From contig JADLFM010000023.1 of the NCBI GenBank assembly GCA_020845495.1, positions 212,434-276,433 on the forward strand: a DNA stretch of 64,000 bases, read 5' to 3'. Every line of letters starts with the position of its first letter. Position 1 is the first letter of the stretch. This document shows positions 49,139 through 57,725 of this stretch, in pieces. The notes beneath the pieces were generated by a model. The model was not told the DNA's origin and did not search any database. It worked only from the letters and a program-made list of their open reading frames with translations. This stretch comes from Chloroflexota bacterium (GTDB lineage: Bacteria; Chloroflexota; UBA6077; JACCZL01). The translations under genes and the position numbers were made by a program.

Positions 49139-50529
49139 CGCAGGCGGCCGACGCCCTGGCGTCCACACCCCCGGCGTCCGCGACAGCGGCATCCGCGCCC
49201 TCGACACCCACGACCTCGACGCCTACAGCGTCAACCCGCGCCGCCAAGCCGCGTGTCGGGCGCCAGATGTTTCGCGCGCTCCGTCACCGCGAGTACCGCC
49301 TGTACTGGATCGGGCTCGTGGTATCCCAGACGGGCACCTGGATGCAGTCGATCGCCCAGGCGTGGCTGGTCCTTCAGTTGACCGACTCGCCGCTCGCGCT
49401 CGGTAGCCTGACCTCGTTTCAGGCGTTGCCGGTCCTGTTCTTCGCGCTGTTCGGCGGAGTGGTGGCGGATCGCCTCCCGAAGCGCAGGCTGCTGCTCGGT
49501 ACCCAGTCGCTGATGTTAGTCCAGGCGCTTACCCTTGGCATCTTGACCTGGGGCAACTGGATCACCCTCTGGCAGTTGTATGCCATGGCGCTGATGCTCG
49601 GCGTGCTCAACGCGCTGGACAATCCGACCCGGCAGGCGTTCGTCTCGGAGCTAGTCGGCACCGAGGACTTGCCGAACGCGGTGGCGCTCAACTCGCTCGT
49701 CTTCAACGTCTCCCGACTCGTGGGGCCGGCCCTGGGCGGCGTGACGATCGCGCTGGTAGGCGTAGCCGGCTGCTTCCTGCTCAACTCCGCGAGCTTCCTG
49801 GCCGTCATCGTCGGCCTGCTGCTGATGCGGCCGATTGCGATGGTGCGGGCGGCCTCTCGGGAGCGGCGGTCGCTGCTCGGGCACATCGGCGAGGGGTTGG
49901 CCTACGCGCTGCGGACCCCAGACGCGCTGCTCGTCGTCATCCTGATGGCCGTGATCGGGATGTTTGGCTACAACTTCTCGGTCATCTTGCCGCTGATCGC
50001 GGAGTACGTGCTCGATGCGGACGCGGCTGCGTTTGGCACCCTGACCTCAGCAGTCGGGGTTGGCTCGATCGTCGCCTCGCTGTTCCTGGCCCGTGCGGAG
50101 ACCACCACGCGCCGGCGGCTGCTGCTGGGCGGGGCCGGCTTTAGCGTCCTGTTCATCGCGCTGGCGATGGCGCAGTCGTGGGTACCGATCCTGGCCATCC
50201 TGGTGATGATCGGCATCTTCAGCATCACCTTCAGTTCGACGGCAAATATCCGCCTTCAGACAGTCACGCCGCCGCACCTGCGCGGCCGAGTGATGAGTAT
50301 CTATACGCTGCTCTTCCTCGGCTCGACGCCCATCGGCGGCCTGGTCGTCGGAGCGTTGGCACAGTACCAGGGCGTACAGGTAGCCGTGGCCGAGCTCGGC
50401 GTGATCTGTACGCTTGGCGTGGTGGCGGCGCTGGTCTACGCGCTGCGGACCTGGGGCTTCGCGGCTGCTGCCGGGCCGGACACCGCACCGGCCGAGCTTC
50501 TGGGCGGCGCGCCGGCGGCACGGTCCTGA
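49135..50529 (+). CDS. MFS transporter (EntS/DUF894-type exporter)
   Basis: A 464-residue protein with about 12 membrane segments. After a Thr/Ser/Pro/Ala-rich N-terminal stretch the family signature appears: FRALRHREYRLYWIGLVVSQTGTWMQSIAQAWLVLQLTDSPLALG, then NALDNPTRQAFVSELVG and LNSLVFNVSRLVGPALGG. This is the MFS_3/enterobactin-exporter group. The GTG at 49135 overlaps the marR stop and has AGGGAG 6 bases upstream. It is a paralogue of the next gene. Confidence 0.9.
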   Translation: MTQAADALASTPPASATAASAPSTPTTSTPTASTRAAKPRVGRQMFRALRHREYRLYWIGLVVSQTGTWMQSIAQAWLVLQLTDSPLALGSLTSFQALPVLFFALFGGVVADRLPKRRLLLGTQSLMLVQALTLGILTWGNWITLWQLYAMALMLGVLNALDNPTRQAFVSELVGTEDLPNAVALNSLVFNVSRLVGPALGGVTIALVGVAGCFLLNSASFLAVIVGLLLMRPIAMVRAASRERRSLLGHIGEGLAYALRTPDALLVVILMAVIGMFGYNFSVILPLIAEYVLDADAAAFGTLTSAVGVGSIVASLFLARAETTTRRRLLLGGAGFSVLFIALAMAQSWVPILAILVMIGIFSITFSSTANIRLQTVTPPHLRGRVMSIYTLLFLGSTPIGGLVVGALAQYQGVQVAVAELGVICTLGVVAALVYALRTWGFAAAAGPDTAPAELLGGAPAARS

Positions 50530-50554
50530 CGTGCGCGGCCGCCCGCCTGGCCAG

Positions 50555-52159
50555 ATGACGTTCGGGCAGGCGGCAGTGCGGCTGGTTGCCGGGCGGGCCG
50601 GCAGCGACATGTTCCGAGCGCTCCGCTACCGGAACTTTCGCCTGTTCTGGATCGGCGGCGTCGTCTCGCAGACCGGTACCTGGATGCAGCGGATCGCCCA
50701 GGCGTGGCTCGTCCTACGCCTGACCGATTCACCACTTGCGCTTGGCACGCTGACGGCCGTCCAGTTCCTGCCGCTCATGCTCTTCAGCCTGTTCGGCGGG
50801 GTGGCGGCGGACCGCTTCGAGAAGCGGCGGTTGATGGTCTTCACCCAGACCGGCATGCTGCTCCAGGCGTTTGCGCTCGGCATCCTGACCTGGGGCGACT
50901 GGATCACGATCTGGCAGTTGTACGCCCTGGCGCTCGTGCTCGGCGTGCTGAGCGCGCTCGATAGCCCCGCCCGGCAGGCGTTCAACGCAGAGTTGGTTCC
51001 GGAGGAGGACATTCCAAACGCCGTCCTCCTGAAGGCCCTCATCTTCAACGGTTCGCGATTGGTCGGGCCGTCGCTCGGCGGTCTGACGATCGCGGTCGTC
51101 GGAGTGGCTGGCTGCTTCCTCCTGAACGCCGCCAGTTTCCTGGCGGTCGTCGCCAGCTTGATCATGATGCGCCCGTCCGAGATGTTTATCGTGGATGCAT
51201 CGCGTCGGCGCGGCCGGATCCTCAAGCAGGTGACTGAAGGGCTGGACTACGCCCGGAAGACGCCGGACGTCGTCCTGATCGTCCTGGTGATGAGCGTGCT
51301 CGGGATCTTTGGGTTCAACCTCCAGGTGATGCTCGCGCTGATCGCGCAGTACGTCCTTCAGACGGACTCGGTCGGCTTCGGGCTGATCACGTCGGCGCTG
51401 GCTTGCGGCTCGATCGTGTCGGCGGCGGCGCTCGCCAGCAGCCGCACCGCGACCCGCTACCGCCTGCTGACTGGCGGCGCTGCGTTCAGCATCGCGGTGC
51501 TGCTGCTGGCGTTCGCGACGACCTGGCCGCTCGTACTGATACTGCTGTTCCTGCTTGGCGTGTCGAGCACGACGTTCAGTTCGACGGCGAACATCCGGCT
51601 ACAACTCGTGACCCCGGAAGTGCTGCGTGGGCGGGTGATGAGCATCTACACGTTGCTCTTCCTCGGCTCTACACCGATAGGCAGCACGATCCTTGGGACG
51701 CTCGCGGAGCAGCAAGGCGTGCGGGTGGCGCTCGGCGAGATGGGCGCGATTTGCTGCCTCGGCATCCTGGCCGGTGTGGTCTACGCTTTGCGGGCCTGGG
51801 GGCGAATTCGCGAGCCAGACGGGCCGTCTGCCGTGCCATCTCCTGCGCCATCGATCGACGCATCCGCGAGCACCGTCGCTTCGAGCACCTCGGTTGCGAG
51901 TAACGCGATCGTCAGCGCTCCGGCCGTGTCGCCTCCGAGTGCGTCGCCTCCGAGCGTGCCACCTCCGAGCGTGTCACCGCCGGCCGTGTCGCCTCCGAGC
52001 GCGGCTCGACCGAGCGCGTCTACCTTGCTCGTGAGCGAGACACCAGCGAACGCCGCGCTGGACGCATCGACCGCGAGTGACCCCTCGGCGCGTCCCGGGC
52101 AGCAGCCTGACCTCGGACAGCGCCGCACCTGGAGCCGGTTCGGACGCGGCGACTCCTGA
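50555..52159 (+). CDS. MFS transporter (EntS/DUF894-type), paralogue with repetitive C-terminal tail
   Basis: A 534-residue MFS_3 exporter, closely similar to the preceding gene (FRALRYRNFRLFWIGGVVSQTGTWMQRIAQAWLVLRLTDSPLALG). After the last membrane segment near residue 420 comes an unusual tail of about 110 residues, mostly Ser, Pro, Ala and Val. The start is unclear: ATG 50555, GTG 50531 and ATG 50609 all lack a good ribosome site. The two exporters may form a heteromeric pair or be a recent duplication. Confidence 0.87.
   Translation: MTFGQAAVRLVAGRAGSDMFRALRYRNFRLFWIGGVVSQTGTWMQRIAQAWLVLRLTDSPLALGTLTAVQFLPLMLFSLFGGVAADRFEKRRLMVFTQTGMLLQAFALGILTWGDWITIWQLYALALVLGVLSALDSPARQAFNAELVPEEDIPNAVLLKALIFNGSRLVGPSLGGLTIAVVGVAGCFLLNAASFLAVVASLIMMRPSEMFIVDASRRRGRILKQVTEGLDYARKTPDVVLIVLVMSVLGIFGFNLQVMLALIAQYVLQTDSVGFGLITSALACGSIVSAAALASSRTATRYRLLTGGAAFSIAVLLLAFATTWPLVLILLFLLGVSSTTFSSTANIRLQLVTPEVLRGRVMSIYTLLFLGSTPIGSTILGTLAEQQGVRVALGEMGAICCLGILAGVVYALRAWGRIREPDGPSAVPSPAPSIDASASTVASSTSVASNAIVSAPAVSPPSASPPSVPPPSVSPPAVSPPSAARPSASTLLVSETPANAALDASTASDPSARPGQQPDLGQRRTWSRFGRGDS
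51921..52017 (+). repeat. 15-bp coding repeats in the second MFS gene
   Basis: Approximate units of GTGTCGCCTCCGAGC encode [VA]SPPS pentapeptides in tandem. In-frame length change would be tolerated. Confidence 0.75.
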
Positions 52160-52257
52160 CACGCGCACCCCTCAGCGCGTTCGCCTTCGGCCGGTTGCCT
52201 CGAGCCCGGATGCTCACGTATCGGGCGGTGCGCCCCCCGCGGCTTCTCCCAGAGGAG

Positions 52258-52290
52258 GAGAGGCCGCTCACAGTGCGAGTGAGGCCTCTC
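52258..52290. repeat. Hairpin beside the terminator
   Basis: GAGAGGC (52258-52264) pairs with GCCTCTC (52284-52290) and CTCAC with GTGAG inside. It lies about 10 bases before the larger hairpin at 52301. Confidence 0.55.
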
Positions 52291-52300
52291 TTGGAGAGAC

Positions 52301-52343
52301 CCTTATCCCAGCCCTCTCCCAGGGGGAGAGGGCTGGGATAAGG
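52301..52343. terminator. 20-bp perfect hairpin between convergent genes
   Basis: The arm 52301-52320 is the exact reverse complement of 52324-52343, with a 3-base loop. The core is CCCTCTCCC/GGGAGAGGG, like the hairpins at 55593 and 55716. It lies between the MFS and minus-strand propeller genes and is 3 bases from the latter's stop. Confidence 0.7.
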
Positions 52344-52346
52344 ACG

Positions 52347-53099
52347 TCAGGGCTCGACGACGGAGACGAGGTTCGTCGCGGCGTCGCCGACCCAGACCCG
52401 GCCATCGGCGCCGCGGGTCAGGCCGTGAACTTCGAGATCCGCGATCTGCCACTCGTCTAGAAGCTCGCCCTGCTTCGGTTCGAGCCGGAAGATGTGGCCG
52501 TTGTTGGTCTCGGCGATGCTGAGCGTGCCGTCAGCGTCGTCCCAGAACAGGCCATGCGAGCGCGGCGCCGGGAACGGAATCTGACCGATGAGCTCGCCGG
52601 TCTCGGCGTCGATGTGGTCGACGATTTTGGCGCCAGGTCGGGTTACCCAGAGCGTGCCGCTGACGCCGGGGCCGGCGTGGAGCTTGCCGCCGGGCGCCGT
52701 CGGGTGCAGTTCTCCGGTTGCTTCGGGCGGGGCCGGCATCGTGTCGTCTGCGCCATATGGCCGCCACTGGATGCCGTGGACGCCGCCCTCGTTAGAGTTC
52801 GGGAGGTGAATGCCGGCGGTGCAGTGACCGGTCTTCGGGTCGTGGCTGTAGATCATCGATGGGCGCACGTTGGAGGCAACCCAGACCTTGCCATTGCCGT
52901 AGCTGATGCCGCTGGCGTTCCGGACCGGGCTGGGGAAACTCGTCAACAGCTTGCCGTCGTAGTCGACGAGATAGACGTGGTTGTCGCGCTGGTCGCAGAT
53001 CCACAGCCCCTCGGGCACGGCTTCGAGGCCGTTTACCTGAATGCCCGGTGCCTTGAAGACGACACGCGCTTTGGCGACGCGCAGGTCGGTCGACGCCAT
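52347..53099 (-). CDS. Beta-propeller protein (SMP-30/NHL-like)
   Basis: A 250-residue propeller-type protein with repeated blade patterns: GLWICDQRDNHVYLVDYDGKLLTSFPSP, GKVWVASNVRPSMIYSHDPKTG, GTLWVTRPGAKIVDHIDAETGELIGQIPFP, GLFWDDADGTLSIAETNNGHIFRLEP, and HGLTRGADGRVWVGDAATN. There is no signal peptide from the ATG at 53099 (strong GGAGGGAGCGAGGAG upstream), so it seems cytoplasmic. A lactonase or scaffold role is possible. A tandem repeat lies upstream of its promoter. Confidence 0.8.
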   Translation of the reverse strand: MASTDLRVAKARVVFKAPGIQVNGLEAVPEGLWICDQRDNHVYLVDYDGKLLTSFPSPVRNASGISYGNGKVWVASNVRPSMIYSHDPKTGHCTAGIHLPNSNEGGVHGIQWRPYGADDTMPAPPEATGELHPTAPGGKLHAGPGVSGTLWVTRPGAKIVDHIDAETGELIGQIPFPAPRSHGLFWDDADGTLSIAETNNGHIFRLEPKQGELLDEWQIADLEVHGLTRGADGRVWVGDAATNLVSVVEP

Positions 53100-53172
53100 C
53101 TCCTCGCTCCCTCCTCGCGGGCGCCCGGCCATCCCCGAAGTTGGGGACAGAATCGAGGGCCGGGCCGCCGGC

Positions 53173-53178
53173 ATTATA
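53173..53178 (-). promoter_or_regulatory. -10 box for the propeller gene
   Basis: On the minus strand a perfect TATAAT at 53178-53173, about 75 bases before the ATG. The -35 region (TCGTCA) lies in the first unit of the 22-bp tandem repeat. Confidence 0.5.
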
Positions 53179-53185
53179 GATGTGA

Positions 53186-53273
53186 GTGGCGAGTGACGAG
53201 GGAGGGCGTGGCGAGTGACGAGGGAGGGCGTGGCGAGTGACGAGGGAGGGCGTGGCGAGTGACGAGGGAGGGC
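53186..53273. repeat. 22-bp tandem repeat
   Basis: Four exact copies of GTGGCGAGTGACGAGGGAGG plus GC (units at 53186, 53208, 53230, 53252), lying between the propeller-gene promoter and the end of glgX. Confidence 0.92.
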
Positions 53274-53302
53274 GTGGGGAAGATGGCAGTTGCGAGGTGT
53301 GG

Positions 53303-55519
53303 CTACGAGTCCCCAGGGGTGAGGCGGGGGGATGGCGTCGAGAGATGGGGGCCGTCCGTAGAGCGCAGAGAAGGGGGATGGATGAGCGGGCCGTGGCCAT
53401 TTGGGAGCAGCAAGATGACCATCGAGCGAGGGTAGGTGCGGTACGAAGTCCCCTTCAGGGGGCCGGACGCGTCGGGGTCTGCTGTGTCGAGTACGAGGCG
53501 CCACGCGCCGCCGTTCAGCAGCGCGGGCATGGTGAACCTCACGGGCCGGTCACTGGAGTTCAGCAGGAGCATCAGGCCGTCGTCGACGATCGGCTGGCCG
53601 GCGTCGTCCACGATATCCGAGGCATGGCCGGAGAGGTAGACGCCAAGCGTCCGCACGCCGGCGTCCTGCCACTCGGCCTCCGACATTTCGTCGCCGTTGG
53701 TCCCGAGCCAGAGGATATCCTTGGTATCAGCGCCGCGAATCTGGCGGCCCCGGAAGAAGTTCCGTCGCCGCAGAATCGGATGATCCTTGCGTAGCTGGAT
53801 CACCCGTCGGGTCCACGCGAGCATCGCTTGCTGGTCCTCGGTGAGCTCCCAGGGTTGCCAGTTGAGCTCGTTGTCCTGACAGTAGGTGTTGTTGTTGCCG
53901 CGCTGCGTCCGCGCCACTTCGTCGCCGGACAGGAGCATCGGGACGCCCTGTGAGACGAGCAGTGTGGTCATGAAGTTCCGCATCTGGCGGGCGCGCAGGG
54001 CCAGGATGGCGGGGTCGCCGGTCGGTCCCTCGGTGCCGCAGTTCCAGGAGAGGTTGTTGCTCTCGCCGTCACGGTTGCCCTCGCCGTTCGCAAGGTTGTG
54101 CTTCTGGTTGTACGAGACGAGGTCGTGCAGGGTGAAGCCGTCGTGGGCAGTCACGAAGTTGATACTGGCGTGCGGTCGGCGCCCGTTCCGCTCGTACAGG
54201 TCGCTACTGCCAGTGAGGCGATAGGCCAGATCGGCGACCGTCCCGGAGTCCCCGCGCCAGAAGCGGCGCACGGTGTCGCGGTACCTGCCGTTCCACTCCG
54301 TCCAGAGGACCGGGAAGTTCCCGACTTGGTAGCCACCCTCCCCCAGATCCCACGGCTCGGCGATCAACTTGACCTGAGAAATCACCGGATCCTGATGAAT
54401 GATGTCGAAGAACGATGAGAGACGGTCGACTTCGTGGAGCTCGCGGGCGAGCGCCGAGGCAAGATCGAAACGGAAGCCATCGACATGCATCTCCAGCACC
54501 CAGTATCGCAAACTATCCATGATGAGTTGAATGGTGCGGGGGTGGAGCATGTTGAGCGTGTTGCCGGTGCCGGTGTAGTCGACGTAGTAGCGCTCGTCAC
54601 CGGGCCTGAGCCGGTAGTAGCTCGCGTTGTCGATACCTCGGAACGAGAACGTCGGCCCGAGGTGGTTGCCCTCGGCGGTGTGGTTGTAGACCACGTCCAG
54701 GATGACCTCGATGCCGGCGTTGTGCAGCGACTTCACCATCGTTTTGAACTCGTTGACTTGCGCACCGGCCGTGCGTGCCCGTCCGTAGCGCGACTCCGGG
54801 GCGAAGTAGCCGATCGAGTTGTAGCCCCAGTAGTTCACCAGCCCACGATCGAGCAAGTGCCTGGCGTACACGAAGTGGTGCACTGGCATCAGTTCGATGG
54901 CAGTGATGCCAAGTTGCTGTAGGTAGCGGATGACTCGGTAGTCGGCCAGCCCGGCGTACGTGCCGCGTGAGGCGTCTGGCAGGTCCGGGTGGCGCATCGT
55001 CAGGCCGCGCGCGTGGGCCTCGTAGATGACTGTCTCGTGCCAGGGTGTCTTGGGGGGACGGTCGTCGCCCCAGGAAAAGGCTGGCTCGATGACGACGCCC
55101 TTCGGCATGCCGGGCGCACTATCGCTGGTGTCGATGAGCAGGTCGCGATCCGGGCCGCCATCGAGACGGAAGCTGAACATCGCATCCGACCAGTCGACGG
55201 CGCCGGTGATCGCCTTGGCATATGGGTCGAGCAGGAGCTTGTGGGGGTTGAAGCGGTAGCCGTGGCGCGGCTCCCAGGGGCCGTAGACTCGGTACCCGTA
55301 GATCAGGCCCGGCCGCGCCTCGGGAAGATAGACGTGCCAGACGAAGTCCGTCTGCTCCCGCATCCGCACGCGCTGCACCTCGACCGTGCCGTACGCCTCA
55401 TCGAACAAGCAGAGGTCGATGGCCTCAGCGTGCTCGCTGAAGAGGGAGAAATTGACGCCGCTACCATCCCAGGTCGCGCCAAGGGGATACGGCTGACCGG
55501 GATAGGCGCGATACAGCAT
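53303..55519 (-). CDS. glgX: Glycogen debranching enzyme GlgX
   Basis: A 738-residue GH13 isoamylase-type alpha-1,6-glucosidase. N-terminal CBM48 (YPLGATWDGSGVNFSLFSEHAEAIDLCLFD), then the four GH13 regions: VILDVVYNHTAEG, VDGFRFDLAS, LIAEPWDLG, and FVTAHDGFTLHDLVSYN. This removes branches from phosphorylase-trimmed glycogen or maltodextrin. The gene is downstream of a sugar ABC operon on the same strand but separated by a 250-base palindrome-rich gap, so it may have its own promoter. The last 30 residues are unlike the family and continue to 53303. Confidence 0.94.
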   Translation of the reverse strand: MLYRAYPGQPYPLGATWDGSGVNFSLFSEHAEAIDLCLFDEAYGTVEVQRVRMREQTDFVWHVYLPEARPGLIYGYRVYGPWEPRHGYRFNPHKLLLDPYAKAITGAVDWSDAMFSFRLDGGPDRDLLIDTSDSAPGMPKGVVIEPAFSWGDDRPPKTPWHETVIYEAHARGLTMRHPDLPDASRGTYAGLADYRVIRYLQQLGITAIELMPVHHFVYARHLLDRGLVNYWGYNSIGYFAPESRYGRARTAGAQVNEFKTMVKSLHNAGIEVILDVVYNHTAEGNHLGPTFSFRGIDNASYYRLRPGDERYYVDYTGTGNTLNMLHPRTIQLIMDSLRYWVLEMHVDGFRFDLASALARELHEVDRLSSFFDIIHQDPVISQVKLIAEPWDLGEGGYQVGNFPVLWTEWNGRYRDTVRRFWRGDSGTVADLAYRLTGSSDLYERNGRRPHASINFVTAHDGFTLHDLVSYNQKHNLANGEGNRDGESNNLSWNCGTEGPTGDPAILALRARQMRNFMTTLLVSQGVPMLLSGDEVARTQRGNNNTYCQDNELNWQPWELTEDQQAMLAWTRRVIQLRKDHPILRRRNFFRGRQIRGADTKDILWLGTNGDEMSEAEWQDAGVRTLGVYLSGHASDIVDDAGQPIVDDGLMLLLNSSDRPVRFTMPALLNGGAWRLVLDTADPDASGPLKGTSYRTYPRSMVILLLPNGHGPLIHPPSLRSTDGPHLSTPSPRLTPGDS

Positions 55520-55569
55520 CGTTCTCTGACCTCCGACATTCTGAACGGACGATCGTGACGGGCGATTCC

Positions 55570-55768
55570 CACCACCCCCAGCCCCTCACCCCCCTCACCC
55601 CCCAGCCCCCTCTCCCGCACGCGGGAGAGGGGGCTGGGGGGTGAGGGCGGCGCACTCGCGCGATTCCTCTAGCCCTCGCTTTCGATACCTGGGTTCGTAT
55701 CGGGCGACTCAATAGCACCCCTCTCCCGCGTGCGGGAGAGGGGTGGGGGTGAGGGGCTGGGGGTGGTG
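55570..55768. repeat. Nested long inverted repeats between malG-like gene and glgX
   Basis: Outer arms 55570-55592 and 55746-55768 are exact 23-bp reverse complements. Inside are two more perfect hairpins: 55593-55618 with 55621-55646 (26 bp, 2-base loop) and 55716-55729 with 55732-55745 (14 bp, 2-base loop), both with core CTCTCCCGC/GCGGGAGAG. The right end touches the end of the permease gene. Confidence 0.85.
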
Positions 55769-55770
55769 TC

Positions 55771-56673
55771 TCAGCCCTTGATGCCGGACATCACGATGCC
55801 GCGTACAAAGAAACGCTGGGCCGCGAAGAAGAGCAGGATGCAGGGCACCGAGGCGATCACCGCGGCTGCCATGAGCAGGTGCTCTTTCGGTTCGCCGGGG
55901 TCGGACGGCGTCGTCTGGAACAGGCGTAGGCCCAGGGAGACCGTGTAGTTGTCCGTGCTGTTCAGGAAGATCAGCGGCTGGATGAACTCGTTCCAGTGCT
56001 GGAGGAACGAGAAGATCGCCACCGTCGTGATCGCCGGCACGCAGAGCGGGACGAGGATCTGCCAGAGGATCCGGAACGAATTCGCGCCGTCCATCTCGGC
56101 GGCCTCGTCGAACTCGCGCGGGATGCCCATGAAGAACTGGCGCAGCAGGAAGATGTAGAACGGCGACCCGCCGAACCAGAACGGCACGATCAGCGGCTTG
56201 AGCGTGTCCAGCCAGCCGAGGAACTTGTACAGGATGAAACTCGGGACGATTGTGATCTCCCAGGGGACGATCAGCGTCGCGATGACCAGCATGAACAGGC
56301 CGTCGCGGAACGGGAAGCGGAAGCGCGAGAAGCCGTACGCCACCAACGTCGCCGAGATGACCTGACCGGTCACCGCCAGGACGGTCACGATCAGCGAATT
56401 CACGTAGAAGGTCAGGAACGGGACTTTCGTCCAGGCCCGCACGTAGTTCTCGAAGCGGAACTCGGCCGGAATGAAGACTGGCGGGTAGGCGGTGATCTCG
56501 TTCGGCTGCTTCAGCGACGACAGCACCGTCCACAGGAATGGCCCGAAGAAGAAGACGGTCAGGACCGCCGCCAGCAGGTAGAACACCAGGCCCGAGCGGA
56601 GCCTTGCCAGGAGTAACCCACGCGCACCAGTTCGGGCAGGTGCAGGCTGGACTGCTGCGACTCTATTCGCCAT
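55771..56673 (-). CDS. Carbohydrate ABC transporter permease (MalG type)
   Basis: A 300-residue protein with six membrane segments. The EAA loop reads EFDEAAEMDGANSFRILWQILVPLCVPAI near 195-223, which contacts the ATPase. Length and N-terminal tail fit the MalG side of a CUT1 sugar importer. Its start overlaps the end of the MalF-type gene by 11 bases. Confidence 0.92.
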   Translation of the reverse strand: MANRVAAVQPAPARTGARGLLLARLRSGLVFYLLAAVLTVFFFGPFLWTVLSSLKQPNEITAYPPVFIPAEFRFENYVRAWTKVPFLTFYVNSLIVTVLAVTGQVISATLVAYGFSRFRFPFRDGLFMLVIATLIVPWEITIVPSFILYKFLGWLDTLKPLIVPFWFGGSPFYIFLLRQFFMGIPREFDEAAEMDGANSFRILWQILVPLCVPAITTVAIFSFLQHWNEFIQPLIFLNSTDNYTVSLGLRLFQTTPSDPGEPKEHLLMAAAVIASVPCILLFFAAQRFFVRGIVMSGIKG

Positions 56674-57628
56674 CCTTGCCCCCTCCCGAACCCTCGCCAG
56701 CGTAGTAGACCCAGCGGTCCTGAAGCCGGAACTGGATCAGCGTCAGCACCAGGACGATCACCAGGAAGATCCAGGCGAGTGCCGAAGCGTAGCCCATCAG
56801 GCTGTACTGAAAGGCATTCGTGTACAGGTGATAGACGTAGAAATAGGTCGCATAGGCCGGGCCGCCCTGCGTCCCGATGTACGCTACTGAGAACACTGAG
56901 AGTGCCCCGATGACCGAGATCACCACGTTGAAGAAGATCGTGGGTGAGATCAAGGGGATCGTGACGTGACGGAAGCGCTGCACCGCACTCGCGCCGTCGA
57001 TCTCGGCCGCCTCATACAACTCTTTCGGGACGGCCTGGAGGCCAGCCAGGAAGACGATCATCCGGCTTCCGCCAACCGATCCCCACAAGCCGAGCAAGAC
57101 GAGTGAGGGGAGCGCCCAGGCCGTGCTCTGCGCCCACGCCGGCCCTTGAATACCGACCTGCTTGAGCAGATAGTTGAGCACGCCGAGCGATGGGTGCAAA
57201 ATCCAGAGCCAGATCAGCACCGACGCGATGATCGGCGTGATCGATGGCAGGAAGAAGAACGTCCGGAACATCGCCGTGCCGGGGAAGCCCTGGTTCAGCA
57301 ACAGTGCCGCGCACAGCGAGAACGTCACGCCAATCGGCACGATCAGCAGTGCGTACTGGGCGGTCTTCCCTAGCGATGACCAGAACAAGTTATCGCCGGT
57401 GAACGCGCGGGTGTAGTTCTCTAACCCAACCCACTGCGGGTCGCTGATCAGGTTGAAGTTGGTAAAGCTCAGGTAGAACGACGCCAGGATGGGGTACGCG
57501 GTGAAGATGGTGAAGCCGATCAGGAAGGGCGAGATGTAGAGGTAGCCTTCGAGCGCCTTCCGTCGCGCGAGCGGGGACGACCGGCGGCGTGCGGGCGACG
57601 CGGCGAGGGATGGGCTGGCGGTGCTCAA
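56663..57628 (-). CDS. Carbohydrate ABC transporter permease (MalF type)
   Basis: A 321-residue protein with six membrane segments. The N-terminus is Arg/Ser/Ala rich and then LEGYLYISPFLIGFTIFTAYPILASFYLSFTNF. The EAA loop is YEAAEIDGASAVQRFRHVTIPLISP near 215-239. It forms the other half of the sugar importer. There is no ATPase gene in the operon; a shared MsmK/UgpC-type ATPase elsewhere would be needed. Confidence 0.92.
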   Translation of the reverse strand: MSTASPSLAASPARRRSSPLARRKALEGYLYISPFLIGFTIFTAYPILASFYLSFTNFNLISDPQWVGLENYTRAFTGDNLFWSSLGKTAQYALLIVPIGVTFSLCAALLLNQGFPGTAMFRTFFFLPSITPIIASVLIWLWILHPSLGVLNYLLKQVGIQGPAWAQSTAWALPSLVLLGLWGSVGGSRMIVFLAGLQAVPKELYEAAEIDGASAVQRFRHVTIPLISPTIFFNVVISVIGALSVFSVAYIGTQGGPAYATYFYVYHLYTNAFQYSLMGYASALAWIFLVIVLVLTLIQFRLQDRWVYYAGEGSGGGKDGE

Positions 57629-57657
57629 CGCAATTCGTCCGTATCCCAGATGTGGGT

Positions 57658-57694
57658 GATGGGGCAGGGCACGACGTGTGCGCCCCGCCCCATC
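57658..57694 (-). terminator. Hairpin between binding-protein and permease genes
   Basis: GATGGGGC (57658-57665) and GCCCCATC (57687-57694) form an 8-bp stem with inner pairs. Hairpins here often lower permease expression relative to the binding protein or protect the upstream mRNA. Confidence 0.5.
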
Positions 57695-57725
57695 GCGAGC
57701 TTCAAACTCCGAGCTCTGTCGACGA

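Noticed and set aside
55690..55710. GGTTCGTATC resembling a tRNA T-loop
   Set aside because: No acceptor, D or anticodon arms could be folded around it.
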